Below, piece after piece: positions 45,991 to 57,700 of a stretch of DNA of 64,000 nucleotides. The position numbers were made by a program, and so were the translations under genes. Origin of the DNA: Lojkania enalia (lineage: Eukaryota > Ascomycota > Dothideomycetes > Pleosporales). A model generated the notes under the pieces. That model was not told the origin of the DNA. It saw only the letters and a program-made list of their open reading frames with translations, and did not search any database. The stretch spans positions 570,109 to 634,108 of the forward strand of contig ML986590.1 in assembly GCA_010094045.1 (NCBI GenBank), in the 5' to 3' direction. Each line of letters starts with the position of its first letter. Position 1 is the first letter of the stretch.

Positions 45991-47786
45991 TCAACAGTCA
46001 CACCGCTTATACCAGCGGGGGAAGCTCACAACGTCTCTTATATTGGCGACTCCAGAAAGGTAGCACAGCAGACGGTCAAAACCTAGTCCAAAGCCTCCGT
46101 GCGGCACACTTCCATAACGTCGGAGATCCAGATACCACTGGAGCGAGCCATTTGATGCCTGGGCCTCGGAACCTGAAACAAATGCACGTTGGAGGCCGTG
46201 GTCTTCCATCGATTTCAACAGCTCAGGTAACCTGTGTTCGCGCATGGATCCTCCGACTAGCTCGCATAATTCTGGTACAAGTAAATCGAAACAAGCAACG
46301 GTTGGCGCAGTCTGCGCATTACTCGAAGAGTTTGCTGATGGTGCCATGTAAAATGGCTTTATGCTTCGCGGGTAGTCGGTGATGAAGATGGGCCCACCTT
46401 GTCCCACGGCCTCGGCCAAAAAGCGTTCATGCTCCGTCTGAAGACCATTCTTGTCGTCAGGGAGGAACTCAAAATGCGCCTTCCCATGTGTAACAGCGCC
46501 TTTGAGATGTTTCATTGCGTCGCTGTATGCAATTCGAGGCCAGGGCCTATTAACCAGTCCCTGCCACCTCTCTGCAAGTGTCGCCTGGGTTGTAGTCATG
46601 ACGCCTTCAATAGGATCGCGTGCTCGAACATCGAGCAGCTCTTGGCCCAAACGCGATGCTTGAAGATGCGAAGCAACGGCGCGTAGCATTCCCTCAACTA
46701 CATCCATGACGTCCCCAAGATCTTCTATAAATGCAAGTTCCGTTTCCAGCATGTAGAACTCGCTGAGGTGTCTGGGTGTGTCGCTCTTCTCGGCGCGGAA
46801 GGTTGGTGATAACGTCCACACCTTGTTGACTGACTGAGCCAGAGCTTCCAGGTGCAGCTGGCCTGATACTGTCAGATACTTTGGAGTCCCGAAGAATGAA
46901 TCATTCTGGCCTTGTGGCTGGCCCGGTGCTCGGGTGCTGTGTGAAGGCGATGTCTCCGGGGACACGATGAAGACTTCACCAGCGCCTTCGCAGTCAGAAG
47001 ACGTGATGATTGGTGGATGCACCTGAACAAAGTCATGACTCGAAAAATAGTCGGTTAGTTGTGCGGTAACCTGGGATCTTAGTCGCAAAAGCAACGAGTG
47101 GAACGGTAGCCGCGACCGTAGGTGAGGCAGGCTGCGCAAGAACTCGGGTGTATGGTATTTCTTTTGTATGGGGTAAGTCTAGGTCGAATCACGGGGCGAA
47201 TAGTCAGCACACCGAACTGCGGGAAGATTTTGGGGGACTCTAGTCTACTCACTGCGGCATCGTTATCCCCCAGGATGCGAACACTCTGCGCCTGCAGTTC
47301 ATAGCACTGCCCTTGGCCGGGCGACGGTTTCCATTGGCCTGTAACGGCGACTGCGACGCCTGTAGAGAGGCTGGCCGGGGAACGTCAGTCCATGGAGGCT
47401 CGGTGCATGGGGCGGAGTGCAACAACTCACCCGTTGGCCTGCTCGGGCGTTAAGACGACTTGTACCGGCTGGAGAGACGAGCCGTCTCCCAAGGCAGCGA
47501 AGGCGATGCGCTTCTGCTTCCGAACAGTACGCACGTAGCCGTTGACGGTCAGTGTCTCACCAGATGGCAACGGGCCTTGGGTGGACGAAGGCAAGGATTC
47601 ACGTAAAAGAGTGGCTATGTTGGGCGACGCGAGGGTTGAATTGCACCGCGCAAGACAGCTCCATGGTGGCGCATATGGGTGCAGAGTAGCAGCAGGATTG
47701 GCAGGCCGACAGGGCGGCAGTAGCGACGCTGGCAGCGACTGTGGCAGGCGAAAGCGCTCTCGCAGTAAGAAGCGCGTGCTGATCAT
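45991..47786 (-). CDS. SLM5: Mitochondrial asparaginyl-tRNA synthetase
   Basis: Class IIb synthetase charging mitochondrial tRNA-Asn. Three exons: 47786-47431, 47370-47253, 47178-45991; 553 aa. The N-terminus MISTRFLLRERFRLPQSLPA is basic and hydroxylated like a matrix-targeting presequence, which argues for the mitochondrial rather than the cytosolic enzyme. OB-fold anticodon-binding domain: LTVNGYVRTVRKQKRIAFAA, VAVAVTGQWKPSPGQGQCYE. Catalytic core: motif 1 VHPPIITSSDCEGAGEVF; motif 2 SPTFRAEKSDTPRHLSEFYM; flexible loop DDKNGLQTEHERFLAE; motif 3 GGFGLGFDRLLCYLSGVANI, ending VVSFPRWYKRCDC. For intron 1 the acceptor at 47371 (not the CAG 9 bp further on) is needed to keep GLSTGVAVAV in frame. 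Confidence 0.95.
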
Positions 47787-49588
47787 TCCAAGGTTGACCT
47801 GTGGACAGCAGCGGCGGGCCAATGCTGGACGGAGCACGGTGGGCGGAAACGACCTTGTCGAGCGGGGCGGTGGCGGGTTGGGAAAATCTTCTGTGTATGT
47901 CAACAGTATGGAGCAATGATTTCCGGAGTTGTGTTTGTTTGGTTTTGGATGGATGGAGGAATGGAGGTGGGGAGGCCTGCCAAGACTTGGAGCTAGCAAG
48001 GGATATGGGCAGACACCACCTACCAGCATAGGGCAGGTGCTGGCACGGTACTAGAGATAGGGCAGGAGCAACTGCGAGCTATAGAAGCCGAGGGCTGGGA
48101 GCTGGGAGCTTGGGCCGCATCGGCTACTGTCCAGTTAGAGCGGTCGGGCGGGTCCCGCGACTCCAGCTACTACGCATCATCATCCTTATGACCGCATCAT
48201 AGTCTTTCAGTGCATACATACACATAATACACATGCCTACTATGTCAGTAGTCTTCACCCAATATTGTGTATGTACTATACATGCAAAGAAAGGTATCTC
48301 CACCTGGGACGGACGCAGCACATAAATAAATACAGCCCGCAGCATGCGGCGTGCATCGATCGTGCCGCTACGCAAGACCCGGATAGTGCCACGAACAACA
48401 CACACATTCACTCCCTCCCTCCCTCCCTCCCTCCGTCACTCACTCACTCACTCACTCACTAACTCGCCAGCTCAGTAACTCACTGGAGGCACACAGACAT
48501 GCACAAATGCACACACAACTGGCGCCCCGCCACAAGGCCGTCTCGCCAAGCCCGCTGTCTCTGGCTGGTTCCAGGTGCACTAATTGTTAGGGACTGCTGC
48601 TACTACTACTCAACACCAAAAGAAAGGAACCTGTCGCCCGCTCGCGCGGCAGCCTCGATCTGGACTGCCGTTTTGCTCCCCACGCCGATCGTGCACAGGG
48701 CTCCGACAACCCAAAGCCATGGCACTGTGGGCATGCCGTGCGGACTTGTTCGCCCCGTCCGCGCATCCGGTACCACCTCGCCAGGCCGTGAGGAACTCTA
48801 GTGGCGCGCACTGCATCCCATCATCCCATCTTTGGTCCTCCCAAGGTTAGCTGCATGGTTGCCTTGCATCTCCCGAACCGCTCTACCGATGCACGCTATC
48901 TGTGCAGGATCTCTTTAACTTGTCTGTTATGGCGCAGCCAAGCCATCGCCAGATCTCGTTCATGGGTGTGCAGATCGACGGGCGAGGCCCCACCACCGAG
49001 TTTGACTATCCCCCGTCGCTGCCCGGCGCTGACAATGTCCACCGCCGGGACCGCATGGATTTTGGCACATTCACCTCCCCGGCAACAACGCCGGTTTGGT
49101 GGTTGTTTCCATGACCAGGGGTGCCGCTGTAGTGTACATTTCCAGAGCGGCCAATTCCGGTGCCTCAAGCCCTGTGCATACCCTAAATTGCTGTTGGGCA
49201 CGACTCACGCTTCTGCTGCAAGTGCAGCTTTCCGTTCTGGCGGTAAGTTGCGCCGCGCATGTTTGAGGAAATGCAATGAAGTAGCGGAAGCAAGATTTAC
49301 GACAGGACTACTGCTTCTGTATTGGGCGCGGCGAAACAAGCTGTGTACTAGTTGCGCCTCGATCTCGGCCATATTTAGGCCTGAGTCTATCACACGCCTT
49401 TGGCATTTGAGCATTTCATACAGCCACTCATTCGCCTATCCAAAGTCAATGTTTGTGCGGCGTACTTCGGCTCCTTGTCTACTCTACGCCTCCCAGCTTC
49501 CCCCCTCCTTTTTTTTGGTTCTATGACAAGCTGTCTATCTTGCCGTCTCAACTGCTCGCGAATTCTTCTTCAGTTATAGTCTATCATC
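47787..49588. other. Intergenic between divergent AsnRS and PARG-like genes
   Basis: About 1.8 kb holding both promoters and a simple-sequence tract (separate entry). Several frames of 60-240 codons run through 48499-49526 on both strands, but they overlap each other, are rich in Arg/Pro/Ser and end at random. I could not build a spliced gene: a tempting GT at 48850 joined to the CAG at 48909 gives an immediate stop. Confidence 0.4.
48413..48462. repeat. (CCCT)n followed by (CACT)n simple repeats
   Basis: Consecutive tetranucleotide tracts, CTCCCTCCCTCCCTCC and then CACTCACTCACTCACTCACT, about 50 bp in all, in the shared upstream region of AsnRS and the PARG-like gene. Confidence 0.85.
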
Positions 49589-50520
49589 ATGCCCCAAGCA
49601 AGGCCGAAGCCCTCTGAGATTGCTGCCGAAGCCAAGCGGATATACATGCCGCATGTGTGGAGGCACTATATCAAAGACCCTGTCACTTCATACTTCTACC
49701 CAGATGCATCTGCAATTAGAATAATCCCAGAGAAAAGGTCTCAGCAACGGCTACGAGTGGCTGTCGTAGAGGGTGACCCCGTGGACTATGCTTTAGGCTG
49801 GTATCAGTATGCATCAGTGGACCCTTCCAATCATCATTCAATTAAGCGTATCCCTGTTGTGAATATGGCGAATGAAAAGCGTCCTGGCGGAGATTGGGAG
49901 TCTGGACTGATGGCGCCCGAAGAATGCTTTGCTCGAAGGAGCAATCTTGTGCATGCACTCACCATGCCGTGGAATCTTCATGCAGGAGATTTCTACCCCG
50001 TTCCGCAGAGAGGAGGCATCTACTCTCCAGAAGTGTGTATGTGTTTTCGCTAGCTCATGGATCCTGTGCTAATGTACATCCAGACGTTTTCCGAGATGGA
50101 CCAGAACAAAATTATACTCCATGGAAGGAGATCCGATGGTTACCTGTTGTCTCGGTTGCACCTGTCCGGAGACCAAAGCTCGATGAAACAGGCTTAAACT
50201 ATTCCTTTTCACAGGAAAAGGAGCTTATGAGAGAGAAAATGCGTGCGGTCCTCCGAATTGCATCCTACTGCGGACACACCAACATCTGTATTGGCGCTTT
50301 TGGCGTGGGGCCCATTTTCCGCAATCCTGTTACTGAAGTTGCTAAGATGTGGAGGAGACTGTTGTTCGAAGAAGAGGAATTCCGCGGCGCTTTTACGGAT
50401 GTTGTCTTTGCAATCGAGAACAGTATAGGAGGAGGTGTAACAAAGGGGAACCTGACGGACTATGAGGTCTTCAAAGACGAATTTGATCCATCGACCATCT
50501 TTCCCACGCGATATCGATGA
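49589..50520 (+). CDS. Microbial-type PARG-like protein (TIGR02452/DUF2263, macrodomain fold)
   Basis: Related to bacterial-type poly(ADP-ribose) glycohydrolases, which hydrolyse ADP-ribose chains; activity here is inferred. Two exons: 49589-50036 and 50084-50520 (intron GTATGT...CATCCAG, 47 bp); 294 aa. The loop VVNMANEKRPGGDWESGLM followed by APEECFARRSNLV corresponds to the PARG signature GGG-X6-8-QEE. The catalytic double Glu is kept, while the third Gly is Asp and Gln is Pro. Later elements: DVFRDGPEQNYTPW, SVAPVRRPKLDETGLNYSF, ICIGAFGVGPIFRNPVTEVA (macrodomain GAFGCG-like turn), FTDVVFAIEN. No targeting signal. The 5' region is long and no other start fits better than ATG 49589. Confidence 0.85.
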
Positions 50521-51779
50521 GAACAATGCTGATACACATTTACTGAACCGCATATCGATGCATGACGTCAGCGGCGTCCCAGATTCTTGATGGTCTTCTG
50601 AATGCTTGGGTAAAGTGGAAAAACTGTGGTGGCATTCGGTTTCATAAATAGCAAGCATACAATTAGTTCTAGAGCATGTTGTCTTTTCACCGATTGAGCT
50701 ATTATTCGATGGTTAGCGTGGTGTCCATTCAGACATCTGTCACCTTGTTGGCCATTGCTATTCGGTATTCGCGTATTGCTTGGCACATACTAGTTAGTTG
50801 GCAAGTACAATTATATACCAAAAGTAAAATGGTCATTCGCTTTCGCTCTATCAAAAGCTTAATCATCACGTAAAAGCGCTCCGGCTAATGTATGCTCGAT
50901 CTCTGGAACCGCTGGTTAACGTTGTTCGGTGGCATTGTGTTAGTGTGGGTGATCACCGAGAGTGTCACTGCCTTAAGCGAGGCTAGCACAACGATATTCC
51001 GGGTGAGTAGGCGGGATGGAAATAATAGCAATGCGATCATAGCTAGCAGTGAGAGAAATATTCAAATTGATTACGAAGAACTAGAAACTATGAGAGTCGT
51101 AAGGTCATTAAATACAATTTGGTTCTCCATACAATTCTTTGCTCAGTCAGTCAGTCTCACTCTGCTGCGGCTGGATCAATTAATCTATGTCTGTTTTGAT
51201 CCGGCGCCCAAGTCCTAATGCGGCTGTCGTCGGGATTTAATAAAGCGTAACGGTTGCGCAGGACCATTTCCATATGTACGAGAAAGCTTGGCTTTGGCAA
51301 AACCAAGGATCCAAGCATAACACAACTTAATTGCGAAAATTGGCAGTAATCTTGCAGTATGTTTAGGACCGTTGTTGCAGAGTCCAATCCATTTTTACAT
51401 GCATTTTAAGACATCACGAAGCTATTGCACCCCAGCAATCCTTGGAATACATACAACTTCGCTAGGATAGACTTATTATCTTTTAATGAACGAGGAATGT
51501 AGCATCATGCAAGCATTTTTGCTTTTGGATTGCCCCAGATCCTCATTATTTGACTACGCCAAAGTACATATACGCCTCGCCCAACAATCAAAGAGCAACT
51601 GTATTAGTACACCTATATTACATCTAAATGTGCCTCGCAAAATACCTGGAGTGACCATGTGAACCCACCTTCAATTCCTCGGAGCTAAAGAGGGTGTCTG
51701 AGTGTCCCAATAAGCCGGCATTGCGACGATAGACTAGAATTTTCGTAGGGCCTATATAGGGGTACGCGTTTAGTCAGCC
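50521..51779. other. Intergenic, convergent, nothing certain
   Basis: About 1.26 kb between the 3' ends of the PARG-like gene and COA6. A 108-codon plus frame at 50892-51218 contains one possible membrane helix (FGGIVLVWVITESVTALS), but it has no recognisable family or promoter context and stays unproven. Confidence 0.35.
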
Positions 51780-52219
51780 CTAGCTCGACCCTCTTGTCGG
51801 TAGTTGCGGAGCGACAATTTCTCCCCCTTCCGCTTCGATCCTCTTGATTGTCTGTTCTTTCTGGTAGTTCACTACTCGTTGCTTTTTGAAGTATTCCACC
51901 TAAAAAGCCCAAGTTAGCAGCTTCACAAACATAGGCAACCCCACTCCACGGCGACTATTGAGGAGTTCGGGCATACCCAGCTATGTGCACAGTTCTTCTC
52001 AAAAATGACATCTTCCTGGCCGCATGCATTCCGTGCCGTCGCTCTGCCATCCTTCGTATTGATGCTGTCCAATATGTCGTTCCGGTCAAGGCATTCGAAA
52101 AAAGCATCTCGGGCCTCGTAGCATTTGGCTCGATTTGTTCGGGACGGGGACTCGAACGCGCCTCCAGAGGTTTTCTTGACGCCATCCTGCTCAGATGATC
52201 CGAAAGGCCACCAGCCCAT
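51780..52219 (-). CDS. COA6: Cytochrome c oxidase assembly factor 6 (COA6)
   Basis: Intermembrane-space twin-Cys protein needed for copper delivery to the CuA site of COX2. Two exons: 52219-51977 and 51899-51780 (77-bp intron, GTATGC donor); 120 aa. Starts MGWWPFGSSEQDGVKKTSGG. The CHCH core is CYEARDAFFEC (CX9C) and CGQEDVIFEKNC (CX10C), the unusual CX9C-CX10C spacing specific to COA6, followed by AHSWVEYFKKQRVVNYQKEQ. WWPF near the start is also typical of fungal COA6. Divergent from SYS1, with 379 bp between start codons. Confidence 0.95.
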
Positions 52220-52598
52220 GATGGATGATGTGAGAAGCGGCGGGTAGAGAGGAAGGCGGAACTATGGGAGACGTCAGCCGCGCCCGGCCGGAATAGATGG
52301 AGTATCGATGAGAACAAGATGAGAATACGATTAGGCGTACCAACCTTGTAGATGAAAAGGCGATGAATCTCAACGGAGACCTCGAGACGTTAGAGAAGTG
52401 CGGCGAGATGTTACGCCCTCAAGCGCATGACGCGATGATTGGCCGGTCGTCGGCATAAGGCGCTTCTATTTCTCCGACAAGCCTCTCATGTTCCACTAGT
52501 AGAATACCTCGCCCGTAACTCTCACCGCACCCCTTCAACCATCACCGTCACCATCCTCACCGCGCATGACAGTATCTTAACATCTCATCCTCCGGCCG
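52220..52598. promoter_or_regulatory. Bidirectional promoter region COA6/SYS1
   Basis: 379 bp separating two outward starts. No TATA box. CT-rich stretches lead into the SYS1 start (CCCCTTCAACCATCACCGTC), as in many fungal 5' leaders. Confidence 0.4.
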
Positions 52599-53278
52599 AT
52601 GCCACGCCGCCGTCGCCCACCACGCCCCGGTGTGCTAGCAGACCTCTCTCCCACCCGCATCCTCTCCCAGATTGTTGTCCTGCAACTAGCTTATTATGCC
52701 TGTGCCGCCATCCTTATCATCTTTACTGCCCTAGTCGCGGGAAAAGAGGTATCCACCGACCTTCTATTCAGTTGGCGCAGCCTACGCGGCGATACCACGG
52801 TCGGATGGACGCTGGGTCTCGTCTGGGTGCTGAACAGTCTTGTCTGGTAAGAACATAGAACAATATGTATCTGCTAAGCCTTACCCAATACTAACCCACC
52901 TCAAGTGCTATCTTCATACTGCTTCTCATTGCTCGATCGAAACTCGTTCTAGATTTTGCGCTCACTGTTCATTTCATTCACCTAATCGTCACCTCCCTAT
53001 ATTCCCACTCGCTTCCAACGAATCTCTTCTGGTGGGCGCTACAGATATTTAGTGCCGCACTCATGACCTCTTTGGGCATGTGGGCTTGTCAGTGGCGTGA
53101 GCTACGACCGATTACTTTTGGAGGCAAGGGAGCGGGCTCCAATGGCACACAGCAAGGTAATAACGTCGTTGGAGATGATGGAGTAGGCCACTCAAGAGGC
53201 ACGGGTAGGGCAAGAGGAAGAGACGGGGCCGGGGAGTATGAAATGGTTGCCATGAATGACAGGAACGGCAATGTTTGA
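52599..53278 (+). CDS. SYS1: SYS1, Golgi membrane protein (Arl3 receptor)
   Basis: Four-helix Golgi protein that recruits acetylated Arl3/ARFRP1 GTPase in vesicle trafficking. Two exons: 52599-52846 and 52906-53278 (59-bp intron with an exact ACTAAC branch); 206 aa. Starts MPRRRRPPRPGVLADLSPTR. Helix 1 ILSQIVVLQLAYYACAAILI; helix 2 TVGWTLGLVWVLNSLVCAIF; helix 3 region LVLDFALTVHFIHLIVTSLY; helix 4 LFWWALQIFSAALMTSLGMW, then the conserved ACQWRELRPITFGG. The tail is Gly/Asn-rich, with RGTGRARGRDG. Order and spacing are those of the family. Confidence 0.95.
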
Positions 53279-53432
53279 TTTTATTTCTCTACTGCATTTC
53301 TTGGCTTTGGTGCCATTGAATAGAGCAATGGGAAAGCGAGCGGGCTTGCAAAGGTCTGTATTATTGCATGTATTTTAGTCTTCTGCCGCTCTGAAGGTAA
53401 TGTTTCCGTTGCTACACAAGGATCAACCATAT

Positions 53433-54001
53433 TCACCTGCACTCAATACTTGTAATATTCCTGCCAGCGAGGAACCATTTCGAGAAGGGATTGTCAAATT
53501 GGACCGCGCCATCCCCCAACGAAAAACAAGGCAACCCATTCTCTTCGATTTTAGGAACTATCCTCGGTTGCTCTCCGTCACTAATGACCGGAAACACTCT
53601 ACAGATGGTATGGTTTAACTCTTCAAGCGTAGCTGCATGTCGTTGTTCATCTACGACGGCAATTATTTTGGCAATTCTTAGATTGTGAGGCAAATCCCCG
53701 CCTAGGGCATAGATCAGCATTGTATGGGAATAGAAAAAGATTGAGGAATTATACCCGCAGATATATGCCGGCCCAGCGGTATTTCTAGACGGCGGTCACT
53801 TTTATTGTCAAATGTAGCAATCACTAGAATTGCAGACCGTTCTTGGAATGGTGTTCGTGCGTAGTCCTCTGATGACAGAAGCGGTCTTTGCAGCTTCGCT
53901 AAGTTAATGCTCAATGAAGTGACTCTTTGCCAGAAACAAAGGGCTACTAATAGAAGCACTGAAAACATCGAATATCTGGGTCTAGCGGTAGCTTGAGCCA
54001 C
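53433..54001 (-). CDS. Small secreted protein of unknown function
   Basis: Not recognised. Two exons: 54001-53755 and 53701-53433 (53-bp intron, CTGAT branch, CCTAG acceptor); 171 aa. The N-terminus carries a clear signal peptide, FSVLLLVALCFWQRVTSLS. Translation may start at the first ATG (MAQATARPRYS) or 11 residues on at MFSVLL. The mature part is about 140 residues with three Cys (TICRVF, GLPCFSL, SIECR) and N-glycosylation sequons NKS, NHT and NIT. Segments: SAILVIATFDNKSDRRLEIP, NLRIAKIIAVVDEQRHAATL. Gene spacing is tight: its stop lies 155 bp from the SYS1 stop (convergent) and its start is divergent from TFC4. Candidate extracellular factor; no toxin or enzyme motif seen. Confidence 0.65.
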
Positions 54002-54741
54002 AGTCTACGTCAGAGTGTGGAACTAAGAAGGAGCTTGGAGAAAAGGAGCTGGATCGAAGAGCAGACAAAGCAAGTCTGGCGTTGAGCCGTGGGATATATA
54101 AATTTTCGTCGAAAACGGATCCCTTCCGGGTCCCGCTTATCCTAAACTACGGTATTAATTATAACCTTTGTCTCGCACGTACCGTGGGTTTGCAAGGGTC
54201 CTTATGTCTATGAATTCATGAATTTCTAATGATTAATTCCTTAGTCCACAAGTTCACCAAGTACAAGGTTTAGCCATAAAGTAAAAGCATGATTTTAAGG
54301 AAACAGCCGAACATAATATGTGCTACAAGTGAAGGTATGCCGTGACCAAAGAGCGGATTTATTCACAAGAGACGGGAGCACAAAGTACGGAAGGAGATTG
54401 GCCGCGGTTTGAAATATAGCCTAACAAAAGTGCAGAATTTGTCGTTACAGTCCACGTTTCATGCTTATAGGCAAAAATCCGGAAGTTCTGTTAGTGCAAT
54501 TGCGACTGACAAGCTGTTTGACCTCGAGAAAATACTGAGATTATACTCATCTTGCATCGCGCAAACCTGCAAGTCGATCGCCCGTTTGATCTAGACGAAG
54601 CAGGGGTGCCCTCGCAATTGGGTCATGGCATATTATGTAATCACTTCGGCTACTGCCTCTTTCTCCAACGAAACAATGCTCTCACGGCCCAATTTGGTGT
54701 GAAGCCAAGAAGAAATACCTAACCACGTGTGCGGAAGTAGA
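54002..54741. other. Intergenic, promoter space for secreted protein and TFC4
   Basis: About 740 bases between divergent genes. On the minus strand GGATATATAAATTTT-type sequence (forward GATATATAAATTT near 54091) could serve as a TATA element, about 95 bp upstream of the secreted-protein start. No gene seen. Confidence 0.4.
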
Positions 54742-57700
54742 ATGGAGTCGAGAGATGTGTTTCATAATTTCTGGTCAAAGGGCCAGCCTTTCCAAGATGG
54801 ACATTCGAATCCCGGACATACTACGAACGGTCACTACTTCTCACCTTACCCTCCGGGACAGAGAACTTCGAACAACAGACGACCCCAACCAGGCCAAAAT
54901 CATAGTGGACAGTATGGCTCACTATATTGGCCCGTGCAGCACTTGCGAGAAAACAAACAGCCCCGGACAAGCCAATCACAGAACGAACTATATACAACAC
55001 CTTTTGTGGCCAACCAGCAGCCATCTCAACTCCCCACTACAGGCATAGGCCATCGAGGTGGTCATAGTTCTTTTGCTGATAATGGATCTCACGAATCATC
55101 ATACAACAATAGAGACTATATCACTAGTGGACCCATCGTTCATGAAGGGTTTATTCCTGCACCTGGCCACGAAGATGATGACGATAATGTGGAGGCTCCC
55201 TATGAGTACCGGAATACTCTTGATCAGGGTATAGAGAGTGACGATGAAAGGGAGAGTGAAGAGGAGCAGGAATTCTTGCGGCAGTTGGCGGAGAAAGACG
55301 ATTCATCCGCCGACTCGGATTTTTCAATGCCCGACATAGATGAGGCAGAAGATGTTGATGACATGATCGATGACTTGGATGAGTATGAAGACGAAGAACC
55401 CAACAGTTCTCGATCCAACTTTAGAAGAAGAGGAAGGGGAAGAAGTAAAGCCTGCGGACGAGGAAGGGGCGGTAGAGGAGGTACTCGTGGTTTTGAGTCT
55501 ACGAGAGGAAGCAGGGCGAGGACGCGAGGTAGGCGAGGTATCCGCCAGGTTGCTGATCCGGGGCCGCAGTTCAAGTCGCTCCAGAAGCTTGCGAATAATG
55601 CATACCTCAAAGGAAATCTTCAGGAAACCATCGAGTATGCTCAGAGAGCAATTCAGCTCAATCCTGAGATATACGCTTCGCATAGTTTATTGTCTGAGGC
55701 GTACGAGAAAATGGGCGATAAACAAAAAGCCTTGGAGGCCTTGTTAGTAGGCGCCCCGACAAAGCGCGACACGAACTTGTGGTATTATATCATTGACCAA
55801 GTCCGCGGAATGAATCCACGTGAATATCCTCTATTTTCCCGGCGAAATAAGTCCCAAATCGTATACGGTTGCTTGACTGAAATTCTGAATCTTGATAGCA
55901 CCGATTTCGAGGCGCGCAAATGGAAGTTCGAGATTGAGTGCGAGCAAAGAAAGAACTCAAAGGCCGTTAAGAACTGTCGCGTATTACTTGCTATGCGACC
56001 TTATGATAGCGGTCTCCTCCAAACTTTAGCTCGGCTAGGTACTGCAACGCCGAAATTAACCCGAATACATCTTGAGAGGATCATCAAAACCTTCGATGCT
56101 TCTATAGCTTATTTCGTCGCAAAAGATCAGCCATCATCTAGCAATCTTAACTGGTCGTTACTCAATGTTTACCTTGAACTACTTGAGAGCTCTAAGGACT
56201 TTACTGGGGCGCTGCACCGCTTGAGGGTTCTCTCACGATGGATTCAAGGTAGAGCAGAAGAGGTGTATTGGGACAAGTACCAAGACGATCGAGAATTTGA
56301 CTCGGAAGATGAGCCTCGTCGATCAGATACCCCGGAATTTTCCCGCGTGTCTAATAGGAACAAATACGGAAAGGTCGTTCCTCTCGAGATTAGAATGAAA
56401 TTAGGTTTACTCCGCTTGCGGCAACAACCGCCTAATATTGGAGAGGCTATGGTACGTCGCAGCATGTATTCTTGTTTATGATATAGCTGATTTAATTTAG
56501 CGCCATCTCAGGATGTTCCAGCCACAGGATAATGGACCGAATGCCAAGATTTGGGATTACGGCGACTTGTTCGTTCAGATTGCCGATGCTCTTCATTCTT
56601 CAGCATTCGACAGAGAAGCCTTGCAATTTTACGAAGCCCTCAACAGCAGAACTCCGGAATGGATGTCTTTGAAGTCATACCTTGGCATGCATACCTGTTA
56701 CAAGAATCTCAATCAGTCGGAGAATGCGAACGCGCTAGTTCCTATCTTCCTAAATTGGGAAGCCGATAGTGTTAAGGATATCGCAATCTTAGCTAAGTTT
56801 TTTGAGGACAATGGTATGGAAAAGGAAGCAATGGAACGAGGAGAGATAGCTTATAAAAGGAATGGCTTCCGCACTCTGCAAAATATTGGGTTTGATGGAC
56901 TCGCCACTATCCAGGCTCACTTCTACAAAGAAAAACGAAAGTCTCAACCTAACTATAGGGCAAGGAAAGCACGGATTCAGAAGACTATGAAGACATTGAA
57001 AAAAGTCACCATGGACGCAGAGGATTCGGATACTAATGAGATAGGTGCTACATTCATCATAGACCGGCCAAAGGCAGGCCTATTTAGGACGAAAAAGTCT
57101 GGCACACCTCGCCGCTCAGAGAATTTCCAACCGGTAGAATCTATAGAGCCCGAAACAATTGCTGGTACGGATGTACCTATCAGCGCTGTCGATTCTAGCG
57201 AGGCCTTTCGAAGAAAGCTTGACGAGCTGGCGATGGATTATCCAGACGATCTACTGGCCGTAAGGAGACAGCATAGAGACATTCTGGCCAGTTTCAAGCG
57301 TCTGGAAGGAATTACTAGTGCTGCTGATGATGGCGATGAAGTTGCTATGCATGAGTATTTGTCCATTGGCCGGGAACTGATCCAAGAGTTCTCAGAATTT
57401 GACTTGTTTTTCTACAATAAGAAACAGCAGTTCCGCGGTTATTTTAGGCGCGTTGGAAAGGGCGATCTCTGGAAAGACGGCGCGATAATGGTCCTTGCAG
57501 TCGCAGCTAACCACGCTGAAGATGGAGAATTCACGCCTGAACTTAAAGAATATCCCAATCGTATTCCCGACGAATTCTTCGGGGTACATTTCGACAAATG
57601 GTTCGAAATGTTCATGAGATATGCCATCATCCTTTCAAAGGAGGCTAGCGCCTCTGCTTGCTTCAATACCCTCGAATTAGCCTTGCAAATGAACATTTTC

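Noticed and set aside
48499..49526. Possible gene(s) of 100-241 codons upstream of the PARG-like gene, including MAQPSHRQISFMGVQIDG.
   Set aside because: Overlapping frames on both strands, no family, and the obvious splice join gives a stop.
50892..51218. 108-codon frame with one hydrophobic segment.
   Set aside because: Between two 3' ends, no promoter context or similarity; a single helix is weak evidence.
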